Below are positions 9,655-19,586 of a stretch of 64,000 nucleotides of DNA, one piece after another. How positions within the stretch are numbered: position 1 is the first letter of the stretch; each line of letters opens with the position of its first letter. Under the pieces are notes generated by a model, which was given only the letters and a program-made list of their open reading frames with translations, ran no database searches and was not told the origin of the DNA. The position numbers were made by a program, and so were the translations under genes. The DNA is from Dactylonectria macrodidyma (lineage: Eukaryota; Ascomycota; Sordariomycetes; Hypocreales; Nectriaceae), in assembly GCA_020744425.1 (NCBI GenBank), contig JAGMUV010000030.1, positions 124,001 through 188,000 of the forward strand. Reading direction: 5' to 3'.

Positions 9655-10637
9655 GGGCTTCCAGTGCCCTTCTAGATGGCGTTATGTTCCTTTGGGGCCG
9701 TTGACTGCCCGTGTTGACTGTGATTTCGTTCTCCACATTGTTCAGAGAGGCTGCGTTGCTTCCGGGGTTGGCTCTCTTTTGGCCTCTCTTCGTCGGTAAC
9801 CTGCTTCTTCCTTGGCGATTCTGTTGAATGCGACTAGGTGCAAGAGATGGTGCTCCCTCCCGGATGGTTCGTCCAGTCAGTTCCTCCTGAGTTCTCACAG
9901 TTGAGCTCGCCTGGCTGACTGCCATGTTACTTTGTGGCACCAGGTGGTATCTAGGGCGTGCGGCGTAGGCGGATTTAACCTTGGCCATTTCATCTTTCCT
10001 GGTTGCACATTGGTTGCTCCATGCCTCGTGTTCGCCTTTGCAGTTGGCGCACTTTCTAGACACGCTCTTGTCAGACTTGACAGGGCATTCGCGGGACGCG
10101 TGTTCTTGAGCGCAGTAGCCGCATCTCGCTGTTGCCTTGCACTGGGTTCCTATGTGGCCGTATGCTTGGCAATTGAAGCATTGCCTCAGTCGACACGACC
10201 TGTCATACAGCTCGCACTGAAAGACTTCGCCGTGCCAGATCAGACCCTCGTCGATGATCTTGTTGGCATCTTGGGGTCTGGTGAATTCAATGATGATCGA
10301 GGAAGCATTCTTTGCCGCAGATGTCCTCGTGAGCCAGCCAATGTATTTTATCCCGGCACTCGGTATGAATGGTCTGTTTTCCTGCAGGATATTGTCTCTG
10401 GTGTCCTCGAATTGGCTCACATCCATCGAACTGGTTCGGATGCCGTGTACAAGAACTCCGTATGTTGGGATGCGGACGGTGGCTCCATTACCAAGCCGAT
10501 GCTCCCAGTCCTCAGCAAATTGTCTCAGTACCTCCATATCAGAGGTCGTAGCCGTCCTGATGCTAAGGTCGCCGCTTTTGAGCTGGTTAGTTGAGACCGT
10601 TCTGATCTTCTCTATGTGTTCGTTTTCGCTCTGTTCT
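9584..10637 (-). pseudogene. LINE ORF1 (gag-like, zinc knuckles), 5'-truncated
   Basis: The frame encodes a gag-like RNA-binding protein with CCHC knuckles: CRLRQCFNCQAYGHIGTQC, then CGYCAQEHASREC and CANCKGEHEAWSNQC. Upstream is the usual LINE ORF1 region (TRPQDANKIIDEGLIWHGE). Downstream is a Pro/Arg/Gln-rich tail. The open frame continues to 10711, but the last part is pogo-like element DNA, so the LINE sequence really starts at about 10637 and the true ORF1 start is lost. It is followed by the endonuclease ORF (8770-9654) on the same strand. Confidence 0.85.
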
Positions 10638-10902
10638 ATACCATGCAGTACCCACCTACCGGTAAGCAAAAATAAAATTTCCTCATACAAAATGCCCAAC
10701 TTCACTTGCACAGTGCTTGGCCAAAATTGAAGTTATTTACATGAAACAAGCTGTGTCTTATTGAGAGTTTCATGCTGTTTCATATTATGTTATTACTTTT
10801 TACATTACAGAAGCGGTTTGGTCGCACGGGCCTAATGTATAATTTCTAAAAACGCCGAGCAGTGGGCCAAAACCCATGCGTCAGTTTTCTCACCCAGTAA
10901 AT
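10638..10902 (+). mobile_element. pogo/Fot-like element, 5' terminal fragment without coding sequence
   Basis: From CCATGCAGTACCCACCTACC onward this region matches the start of the pogo-like element at 36404: same opening, A-rich run, CATACAAAATGCCCAA, CACTTGCACAGT, and further in GGTCGCACGG and CTAATGTA. The similarity ends near a TCACCCAG phrase just before the transposase start would be expected. The fragment sits exactly between two oppositely oriented LINE halves. Confidence 0.7.
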
Positions 10903-11840
10903 TCCAACTCATACACTTCACCAGGGCACACACGAGAATAGATATTCAACACCCACTGCAAACGGCATGGGGCGAGATCCCGGCAAAGCCGACCTGCAAA
11001 TATCTAGGACTTATCATGGACTCTGCGCTGCAATGGAAGCCCCATGTAGACGAAATACGGAGGAAGGCGACGAAAACAATCTCAGCCCTAAGCAGCTTGG
11101 GTAGCTCAACCTGGGGCTTTACTCTCCAAGACATGAGGAAGATCTACCGAGGGGTGGTGGTGCCACAGATCATATATGCATGCTCTGCGTGGTCAAACTC
11201 AAACTGGAGAACGCGAAACATGCCGTACACAAGCAAGACACTGGCACAACTGCAACGTCTGCAGGCACGGGCAGCCAGGGCAATTTCTGGTGCCTTCAAA
11301 GCCACGTCAGCCCCGGCCCTGGACATCGAAACATATCTTCTGCCCATCGAACATCAAATCTGGAAGCACAATGCTGATTGTCTGGGAAGAATCGGCTTTG
11401 AGGGACAAGAATCCCAGCACAACGCAGATAGTCTGGGAGGAGGAAAGACAAAAATGAGCCCACGCAGAGCAATACAGAAAGCCATACGGGACGAACAAGG
11501 GTTCGAGATGGAGAAAATGGAAGTAATCACCCCGCACGTCGCCTCACCATGGTGGACAGGCCCAAAAACGTTCATCGAAGAGAGCGTCGAGAAAGCGCAA
11601 GCGAGACACCAGTACGGCATCGGCAATGAGCCAAACGCCATACACATATACACTGATGGAAGTGGCATCAACGGACACGTGGGCGCTGCGGCTGTGTGCA
11701 CGACGACCAGTCAAAGCAGGAGCGCCTACATGGGTGACGACACCGTATCGACAGTGTACGCCGGCGAACTCCAAGGGATCTCCCTGGCTCTCCAGATCGC
11801 CCAGGAAGACAGAAGCCAAGGCAATACGACCATCCACATC
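10903..11840 (+). pseudogene. LINE ORF2 fragment: end of reverse transcriptase and RNase H
   Basis: The frame is open from about 10903 and reads LIHFTRAHTRID and TCKYLGLIMDSALQWKPHVD, the typical end of the LINE reverse transcriptase, then the thumb-like region (YRGVVVPQIIYACSAWSN). RNase H begins at IHIYTDGSGINGHVGAAAV (catalytic Asp) and continues through YAGELQGISLAL (Glu) to about TTIHI, where it is cut off before the third catalytic residue. It is in plus orientation, opposite to the ORF1/endonuclease half at 8770-10637. At 11840 the sequence switches inside ACGACCATCCA to a TPR gene fragment. Confidence 0.85.
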
Positions 11841-12313
11841 GGGCAGCCATGTTGAATAACCTTGGAATCCAGCTTGGTCGCCGGTATGAACGGACTGGAG
11901 AGATGGGGGATCTGGAAGAGGCGATCGAGGCAGCGCGACAAGCTATAGAATTGACACCAGACGACCATCCAGACCGGGCAGCCATGTTGAATAACCTTGG
12001 AACCAAGCTTGAGAGCCGGTATAAACGGACTGGAGAGATGGGGGACCTGGAAGAGGCGATCCAGGCAGCGCGACAAGCTGTCGAATCGACGCCAGACGAC
12101 CATCAAGACCGGGCAGGGAGGTTAAATAACCTTGGAAACCAGCTTGGTAGCCGGTATGGACGGACTGGGGAGATGGGGGATCTGGAAGAGGCGATCGAGA
12201 CAGCACGACAAGCTGTAGAATTGACACCTGACGACCATCCAGACCGGGCAGCTATGTTGAGTAACCTTGGAAACCAGCTTGAAAATATGGTAACGAGAGG
12301 AGTGAAGGGTTAA
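11841..12313 (+). pseudogene. TPR-repeat fragment (NLR/CHAT-type tail)
   Basis: Three and a half near-identical 45-residue (135 bp) units are visible, each like MLNNLGNQLGSRYGRTGEMG followed by DLEEAIETARQAVELTPDD and HPDRAA. Such tetratricopeptide arrays form the C-terminal sensor part of many fungal NLR and CHAT-domain proteins. Neither an effector nor a nucleotide-binding domain is present. The left edge is joined to LINE RNase H; on the right the frame ends in unrelated sequence at 12313. It is a fragment, not a gene. Confidence 0.8.
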
Positions 12314-12777
12314 GCACCAGGTTCTCACAGCGTGCACGAATGTGGAGGGTAGTAGGGAGCTTTGCTGATATTTGGCTTTTCATTTAGGAGTCGGTCAGCT
12401 ACTTATATAGCTGGTCCAGGCAGACTACTCGTTGGTGATTCGCAGGACCCTCTCCGGGCAACCCAGCTTGTTTCTTATCCTAGCCACTGGCAGTGGGCAC
12501 CACGACGAATCATGACATGGCGATGCTACTTGATACAATAAGGTAGCACCCGCAAGATGGTCAAGCCTCCCCCACAGCCATTTTGTTTTGCATCCCGAGC
12601 CCGTTGATAACGACATCCTCACCACTTAAGGTGCTGTTGCATGCAAGCTGGTCTGACATCCCTGGCGTATGACAGCATCCAGACATATCACCGACCCCTG
12701 AACCGGCTGAACCAGCTATCTTCACCCCATGATTCCTACCACACCTCGCTTGGCATGATCATGTCGGCGTTGCCCCG
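12314..12777. other. No gene seen
   Basis: Only short frames without recognisable content. The target duplication of the next element starts at 12778. Confidence 0.4.
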
Positions 12778-12785
12778 GCCCGTCG

Positions 12786-13391
12786 CAGTGATCGGAATGG
12801 TCTGGTATGAGTTGGTATTGGTATGGTATATACCGCCAAGACTTGGTATGGTTTGAGGAAATCTCAATACCATGGTATTACCGGTATACCAAGTCATACC
12901 GGTAAGGCTAAAATAGGCTACAAATAGGCCAAATTGGTGGCGCTAGGGGGCTGGGTTATGGACTAAACTGGCTAGCGCCTCCTTAGTGTCAAAATTTTCT
13001 CGGCTTAGCACCTCTGTTCGCCCCTCCACCACCTCGACTTCCGCCTCAAAACATCCTCGATATGAAACGATTGTGATCCCCCCGTCTCCCCGTCCATTGG
13101 TTACACCCTCACCAACGACAATTCCAATCAATACCAAGAGGAAAAAAAAAGGCGAGACAAATCAACTATCAAATTAATCAATCATTGGGTCACTAGCCAG
13201 TAGTATAATACATTTTCTTTCGTCCTTCTATAGCTTTTCAGCATCGTTCTTAGCAGTCTTAACAGTCTTGGCATCTAGATTAATGGTATTATTGGTCTTA
13301 CCGGTAATACCATACCGGTTATTATGTAAGCAGCTGGTATGGTATGGTTTGACCCCCCATACCAGACCATACCAGACCATTCCGATCACTG
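12786..13391. mobile_element. Non-autonomous hAT-type element (606 bp) with 8-bp target duplication
   Basis: Both ends read CAGTGATCGGAATGGTCTGG going inward. GCCCGTCG flanks the element on both sides (12778-12785 and 13392-13399), a perfect 8-bp duplication. Subterminal sequence is full of GGTATGG/CCATACC words in both orientations, which could be transposase-binding repeats. Two short frames inside have no transposase similarity. Confidence 0.9.
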
Positions 13392-13399
13392 GCCCGTCG

Positions 13400-14448
13400 G
13401 TCTCTCCGTGCTGTTAGTCCGCCAGACCGGCACGACAAGAGTCAGTCTTGTGATCATTGATCTATGCCTCAGCTCTGGCGGCCGCCTTTGGCCATCTGCC
13501 GGTCAAGGGTGGGAGCTGCTGATGGTGAGGCACACTCTCTACTCCACACCTCCCCAACATCCAGTTTACACCAACACCCCCAGGGACAGATACTATGAGA
13601 ACCAGTGATTATTACAACGTCGAGGCTGGTGTGACAGCATCTATCAAAGCAATTCTTCCTAAGACCATGCACGCGACTCATCTTCCCTCATCAAGGCTGC
13701 CATTTGGTGACCGCTCACTGAACCTGTTTCGTTGCCGGGCGGGTTACTGGGTCGCTCCGAAGATTGACCGTCTATTAATGTATCATTCAGTAGCCTGTGC
13801 TGCTTCATTCGTATATCTGTGTTGGTCTCCCTAAGTATCTGCCACTGGACCATACGACTGGAAAAACCTACCCTGCAGGAGGCCAAACCGGTGGTGGCTC
13901 AGATTTCTTGCCGCCTTCGCGTTGTTGCTGGGCAAGTTCAAGCCGCTTCTTGATGTCCTCTTTCAATAACACCATCTGCTCGTCAAACTCCGCTTGACAC
14001 TTATCGTAGTCCACGCCGGCTTTTTTCGGGTATTTTCCAGTCTGTGGCTCCATCTGGTTGTCGAACGCGCCTTGCAATGTTATCTAGAACCGAGAGCCGG
14101 GATAAGTCGAAATGTGGAAGAAATTGTGGTCGTGTTCTGAAATTGGGGGAGAATGCGAGGGTTATCCACCTCGCACCGTTTGCATCGGCTGGGTCCGGGA
14201 CTTGCCGAGGAGTGACCCTAGTCCGCCGCTAAACTATGTAAAGAAGTATTACGGCTAAGTTAAACGTAATTGGTTAAAGTTCTCTCTCCACCTCCCTTCG
14301 CCCAATAGGCTGTAGACATAAAGTTCCCGCCGGCGCTAAAGGGCCACAGGACGGCTCGACGTCAAGTCTGCGTTACAAACCTTAATGCCAAGAAATTTGA
14401 TATGCAGGGACCGAAATCATGCTCTCTGGTTGGGCGGTGGATGCTCAG
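13400..14448. other. Mostly non-coding; one short Gln/Glu/Lys-rich frame on the minus strand
   Basis: A 69-codon minus frame at 14077-13868 (with KYPKKAGVDYDKCQAEFDEQ and an acidic/basic helix ending PPVWPPAG) could be the C-terminal exon of a broken gene, but I do not recognise it and see no partner exons. Nothing else is supported. Confidence 0.25.
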
Positions 14449-16539
14449 CCATCCCTTTGCGACTGCTAAGGCAGCCCGCATATTTCTGACCCACTTTTAT
14501 CCCCGCTTTTCGCGCTCGAGCTGAGTGACATACTCGTTACATCAGTATCTACAGAATCAACACCACCAAAATTACTATGTACGCAATTAATGAACTACTC
14601 CAATGGATACAGCAAAGCACAGCCTAGCTGCAAACGCTTTTGACGAAGAGCTTGATATCTGCCTAGATGAATGCCAACAGGAACAGGCAGCTGATAACAC
14701 CTGCCGGCCGGATGTGCCGCCTACATCACAACGTGGCTACAACTTCAAGCCTTTTTGCATCTCTCAACGCAGCCCTATCATCGCAACCCTTCCTTCAACG
14801 CCGTTGTCACTTTTCCAGCTCTTTCTACCTGAAATGCTAGTTGAGAGATGGGTCAGCTACTCGAATACAGCAATGACAGCCAGTTTCGAGCCCGGACAAG
14901 CACCAAGACCTCTGTCTGCTGCTGAAGTCTTCCTATGGCTTGGAATCGTTATTTACATAGGTCTTCATAAGGAAATTGCAGTCAGGGACCACTGGAAGAC
15001 CTCAGAAGAAGACTCAATGCAGCCAAAGCATCCTATCGTTAAATTCATGACTTTTGACCGATTTCAACTCCTCTATCGCCGCCTCCGACCATACGATACG
15101 ACCGCCCCGATTGATGCAGATGACGGCATCGCGAAGAACTTTAAGAAGGTTGATGAGTGGTCTCAGCTGATACAGCAGGCGTCTACAAAGCTCTTCCAAC
15201 CGGGCACACATATCGCTATAGATGAGGGCATCATCGGCTTCACAGGGAGGGCACGAGAGACAGTCACCGTTAAGACCAAGCCGACTCCAACGGGCTTCAA
15301 GGTTTGGGTTGTGGCACAACGAGGCTATTTCCTGCGTTGGATTTGGCACACGCCTTTCACAACCCTCGGTCCTGTGAGTAAGCGACTATCACAGAGATCA
15401 GGGCCGCCTAAAGCGACCCTCAACCCGACACAAAGCGTGGTTGTTGCCCTAGTTAATCAGCTGCCGGATGCCACATACCACGTCTTCTTAGATAACCTCT
15501 TTTGCTCGCCTAAGCTCTTCCGAGTCCTCAGGAAGCGAGGCATCGGGGCTACGGGCACCTGCCGCACTAACTGTGGTCTGTATAGGCCTCTTGTGCTATT
15601 AAAGGCCCAGGATCGGAAAGGCAAGCTGCCTTGGCAGTGGAATGGCCTAGTGACAGTTCCCACGCCGGACGATCAGGTCAGCGTTCTGTATGACATATCT
15701 CTTAGTATTTCCCTTAATAATCCGTCTCTTGAAGCCGCAGGTGAATCAAATCGCATGGAAAGATAACGCCCTAGTGCTACTGTTATCAACGGTATACACA
15801 GGGCACGAGATCGAACAACGCATCCGCCGGCGGCCGACGTCAACACAAGCCCGGGCACGGCAAATCAAGCACTTTTTTGGTGCGCACCCTGTGCTAAAGG
15901 TTTGGCAGCCGTCTATCGCGACTGACTATAACGATCATATGGGCGCGGTCGATATTGGCGATCAACTACGAGCAAAGCTGGGAATGGATCATCGTGTTTA
16001 TAAGGGCGCTTGGCGGGCTATTGCATGGTGCTTCCTCCTCGAGACTGCACTCGTCAACAGCTACCTTCTTCAATTCCACGGAGACCCTAGTTGGCCGCGA
16101 ATTGAGTCACAGACAGCGTGGAGGCAACGCATCTGTGATGACCTCATCCGCACTTACACAGCTACCGCAGCCTCGAGGCAGAGATATCGGTCCGGCGACA
16201 CATTTACGCCTACAATACAGCATAAAAGAGTCTCAAGAGGGAAAAAATCTAGCTGCCTCGGCTGTAAAGGGATCAGATTCAATGAGCCCCGGCAGGGTCG
16301 GGGGCCTCTAAGGGCGGCACAGCCAAGTCAGCTCAATCGAAGGCGGCCGACGATGACAAGTTCGGGCTGCTTGCAGTGTGATGTAGCAATTTGTACCCGG
16401 CAGGCTTGCTGGTACTTCTATCACAACCAAATTTAGGTGCTAATCAATGTATCTATCATTCTAGGCCGTCTAGTGGTCCAAAACCGGGAAAACTGTGGGC
16501 CGACTAATGCGGGCTGCCTTAGCAGATGCAAAGGGATGG
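14449..16539 (+). mobile_element. piggyBac-type transposon, copy 1
   Basis: Inverted repeats of about 33 bp, reading CCATCCCTTTGC inward with GCTAAGGCAGCCCGCAT, lie at 14449-14481 and 16507-16539 around an intact transposase gene. The same ATCCCTTTG...TAAGGCA pattern ends the second piggyBac copy at 39083-41218. A flanking TTAA, the usual piggyBac target, was not seen, so the exact termini are uncertain. Confidence 0.8.
14603..16436 (+). CDS. piggyBac transposase (DDE_Tnp_1_7 type), intact, one intron
   Basis: Exons 14603-15676 and 15741-16436, with a 64-nt intron at 15677-15740 between PTPDDQ and VNQIAWKDNAL, give 589 aa without a stop. The catalytic Asp residues are visible in HIAIDEGIIGF, YHVFLDNLF and GAVDIGDQLRAK. 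The C-terminus has a cysteine-rich RING-like domain (SSCLGCKG, then GCLQCDVAIC and CWYFYHN) used by piggyBac transposases to bind DNA ends. The intron is at the same place as in the second copy (39226), so the gene structure is ancestral to both. With flanking inverted repeats and an open frame, the element may still be active or be recently so. It catalyses cut-and-paste transposition in the nucleus. Confidence 0.92.
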
Positions 16540-16559
16540 AGTAATAAAAATAATGACAC

Positions 16560-17080
16560 ACAGGGATCAGGGTAAAAGCGCAATTGCATGTTCCGTTACT
16601 CCGTCCATCTGTACATTCCCTTGTAGTGTCTTCTCCTTCGGATGTAGGGACAATCTTGAGATCGGTCTTGTAGACAGTCAAAGAATCAGTGTGGACGGGT
16701 GCCTTGTGGAAGTTAGTTGTAGCTAACCAATGAATGTAGGCTGACAAATTCTTACCTGTGGCACCAGCCCGTTTGGCATCGGCAGACCAAGGATACCGGC
16801 AACAAATGTGGTGCAGCCTCTGAGGAAGAAATCCCAGTGAAATCCACCAGGCTTTTTCAGAGGGAATTGGCGGGCTTGTCTAATAGAACCATCTGACAGG
16901 CTAAACCCACATGATCGTAGTAAAATAGCAGCATGACCAAGAAATCAAAGGGAATGGAGATAAATATCCATTTTATTTCAAGATTCCAGAAATCAATCAA
17001 CCAGTTTCTCGGCTGTGTTGGATGAAAAGCAGTTGTGACTGGAACCCTCTCGACGTGTGTGTCCTTGATGTTGCCTGGTA
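16560..17080 (-). pseudogene. Borate/bicarbonate transporter (BOR1/HCO3 family), internal fragment
   Basis: Minus-strand reading gives blocks of a fungal BOR1-like membrane transporter: PGNIKDTHVERVP, AFHPTQPRNWLIDFWNLEIK, WIFISIPFDFLVMLLFYYDH, then in another frame ARQFPLKKPGGFHWDFFLRG, CTTFVAGILGLPMPNGLVPQ, and after a 53-nt intron (GTAAGA...CTAACTTCCACAAG) APVHTDSLTVYKTDL. In the family these form transmembrane helices and the loop carrying conserved Pro and His residues. The frame break after YYDH lacks clean splice sites, both ends of the protein are missing, and the left side abuts the piggyBac inverted repeat. It is a fragment. A shorter relic of the same region lies at 50535-50722. 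Confidence 0.8.
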
Positions 17081-17088
17081 GAACAGAA

Positions 17089-17388
17089 ATGGCGATCCAG
17101 CGACTGGCAAGACTTAACCGAGGTGGACGAATCTGGAGCATCATTCGCGAGAATTGGTATCTGGGTTTCACCTCCTTCGGAGGACCGCCGGTCCACTTCA
17201 AGATTGTGAGTGACTCAAAAGCCCCACCGGTACGCTCCCCTCCTGTTCACAACAGCCAATTGAATTGGCCCCCCGCGCCGGATCGGCTCGGATGACGGGG
17301 GAGGACAACACAGCGGATGACTGACGGTCTTGTACGGCAGTCTCATGACAAGTTTGTCACCAAACTCTCATGGATTAACGAGCAAGTG
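17089..17388 (+). pseudogene. Chromate transporter (CHR family), N-terminal fragment
   Basis: Exon 1 (17089-17205) encodes RIWSIIRENWYLGFTSFGGP and PVHFKI; exon 2 (from 17341) continues SHDKFVTKLSWINEQV after a 135-nt intron beginning GTGAGT. This is the hallmark first block of fungal chromate ion transporters (LGFTSFGGPPVHF). The protein is cut after INEQV, about 65 residues into a roughly 450-residue family. It lies back to back with the BOR1 fragment on the other strand; the two share a breakpoint at about 17080-17088. It cannot make a functional transporter. Confidence 0.75.
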
Positions 17389-18226
17389 GTAGGGACTTAT
17401 TTGAATTGGCCTCGAGGGTTAGAAATCGGCTTCGGTTTTCGGTCTGATCGAGCCACTGATTCCAGGTTAGTCTTGGTTGCCCCTGAGCTATGCGTGACTC
17501 ATTTTCTTCTCTCCATTGTGCCTTCAACCCCTTCATCTCTTGAAGAATGATCGTACGGGTTGATCGCAGTTGTGAACGCTGTTCCTTGACTTCCGCGGCT
17601 GCTAATGATGCCTCGTGTTGAGCCTGAATATCAGAAAATCCAACACTGGTGACGAAATCACCGCGTGGCCTGAGGGTCAATCGAGCAAGACACCTATCGA
17701 GAAATCGTACTAAATTTCGTGCACGAGTCGTCTTGCTTGGCTCGGGAGCTGGCACCATTGCCTTGGGTGATCCTTCAATAAGCTCATTATCCCAAATAAA
17801 TCCTTCTATGCAAATATCTTCATTCAGGTATTGCACGTTAATTGTGTCTTCTGCCTGAAATGGGTCATGCTGATCAATCTCTGCCCCTGAATTCGAAGTG
17901 CCGGAGGGATCTACAGGCATCTCCTCCTCCAGGCTACAAATGCCATTCTCTGCATAATCGCCATTGGTCTCATCCAATAGGAATAACGCCTCCTCTTTTC
18001 TCATATTGGGTGGGTTAGACTCGTCGATGGTGTCTGGTGCTGATCCATTTCGCGTATCGGTTGGGTTAGATTCGTCGATAGTATCGAGCGCTGATCCGAG
18101 TTGATGACTTTCCGTAGGAGAACTGCCTGTGGGTGATGTTTGGCCAACCTCTGCTGTGTCCTCTCTGACGGTGATGTGATTGGAATTTGGCAGTTCTGAC
18201 TGCTGTCGCCGTGCATTTCGCGTTGA
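17375..18226 (-). CDS. Unknown acidic/coiled-coil protein, 3' part of a gene
   Basis: The minus strand is open from about 18226 to a stop at 17375. The internal ATG at 18004 is not the real start because the frame continues upstream through two imperfect copies of a DTIDESNP unit and an Arg/Gln-rich stretch. It begins after an acceptor-like GACGACAG, so a 5' exon is missing. The protein has acidic stretches (EEEMPVDPSG), a basic region (RARNLVRFLDRCLARLTLRP) and a charged helix (EVKEQRSQLRSTRTIILQEM). The last residues (SLPLAR) derive from the chromate-transporter fragment, so the natural 3' end is lost too. I do not recognise the family. Confidence 0.45.
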   Translation of the reverse strand, partial: STRNARRQQSELPNSNHITVREDTAEVGQTSPTGSSPTESHQLGSALDTIDESNPTDTRNGSAPDTIDESNPPNMRKEEALFLLDETNGDYAENGICSLEEEMPVDPSGTSNSGAEIDQHDPFQAEDTINVQYLNEDICIEGFIWDNELIEGSPKAMVPAPEPSKTTRARNLVRFLDRCLARLTLRPRGDFVTSVGFSDIQAQHEASLAAAEVKEQRSQLRSTRTIILQEMKGLKAQWREENESRIAQGQPRLTWNQWLDQTENRSRFLTLEANSNKSLPLAR

Positions 18227-19586
18227 ACGCCTCTGTCGTCATGCCCAATCAACCAGTCATAGCTGGCCAAAGTGTCCAACAGCGTTTCTCATAGAACGAG
18301 TTGCAATCCGCCGATGACCAAGACGAATTGGTTTCCTTGGACGGCAAAATGACTACCATGGATGACTATTTCTTTCCGCAATGAGGGGATGATCGCGTCT
18401 CCATGACGGAGGCGACATCTAAGGGCTCAAACCGCATATACATAGGGAGCCACGGGATTCGAACTTTTGAGGGCTTGCCAAATCTTTTTTCCTTTCTAAG
18501 CTTCGCTTTTCAGCCTGTACAACAATTCGCGACGAGTGGAACATCCGGACGGGGATCGATGTCTGGGGTTCGGGGTTAGTGTGACGGGACAAGAGCACGA
18601 ACGAAGTCGGGTGCGATTTGGGTAAAGTGATTGTTTACAAGGAGAGAAGAGATTCCTAAGGAAAGCTCTGACTTAAAGCTATTTACACAATATTCATAAA
18701 GTGAGACTATTCATAAAGTATGAAAGTCACATGATCGTTCCCTCACAGAGCCTCAAGCCAACGAGTTAAGGATACCAACCCTGCCACTACAGATAGGCGG
18801 GGTATCAGGTAACTTCTATCCAATACCTGTAGGGTAGGTTGGGCTGGTATGCCATCGTCCTGAGCGAAGCCGTTGAGATGCCAATCATGCTAGTCTCTTT
18901 GAGAATCACAGTCAAACGAGTGAGATTATAACCACTGGCTTGCTCAGAGCTTCTGTTTGGTATCGATTCCATCATAGTCTGAGATATAATGGCAGATTGT
19001 TGTGTCCGGTCGAGTGGTGGCCCTCAGTCCTGCCCGAAAGGCTATCTATCTCTTGAGTACAGCATTCTCGCCTACTCTCCCTTTCCCATGCCGTATCGTT
19101 CTTATTGAAGACAGGAGCCCACAGGAGGCAGCCTGAGAGGCATGGGGAGGGGCCCTGCCGCAAGTGGGGCTATTATGTTCAGACTAATAGTGTAAACTAC
19201 AGTTTGCACTGTAGTTTAGTTTTGACCTTGACGGACGGACCAATAGTTCAGTTTGCGTATCTCAGGCAAACTGGCAGTTTAGTGTAGTAAAGTCCAGCTG
19301 CTTCACCAACGAATCTGCTTCATGGATTTGAGCCTGCTCTGACTTAGTCTCGTAGTGCACTAAACAAACGCCATGCTTTTTCCAGAATAGCACGAATGTT
19401 TGGCTGTGACTGAGTCCTAGTTGCTTTGTCCAGTTCAGCAAATTTCTCTTCTCCGAAGCCTGTCACAGATTTTGCGCATGTAGGCTTGCATCGCTTAGTG
19501 GTGGAAAAGGCCGACACCAACAATACCGATCAAGTGTAAATCAAATCGACAATGCCAATGCGCAAACACAGGCGGCAGGAAACTGG
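18227..19586. other. No gene established
   Basis: The left part may contain the 5' exon(s) of the unknown minus gene. At 18453-18475 the minus strand reads AGTTCGAATCCCGTGGCTCC, like the T-arm and acceptor 3' side of a tRNA, but no A-box or matching 5' acceptor strand was found. The rest shows nothing. The Helitron coding frame starts at 19587. Confidence 0.35.

Noticed and set aside
9932..10730. Plus-strand frames of 220 and 158 codons
   Set aside because: Antisense to the LINE ORF1 zinc-knuckle protein.
11668..12337. Minus-strand frames of 60-126 codons with repeated RSG/GWSS units
   Set aside because: Antisense shadows of the TPR repeats and RNase H.
18450..18476. tRNA-like T-arm on the minus strand
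   Set aside because: No A-box, anticodon arm or pairing acceptor strand nearby; at most a fragment or chance match.
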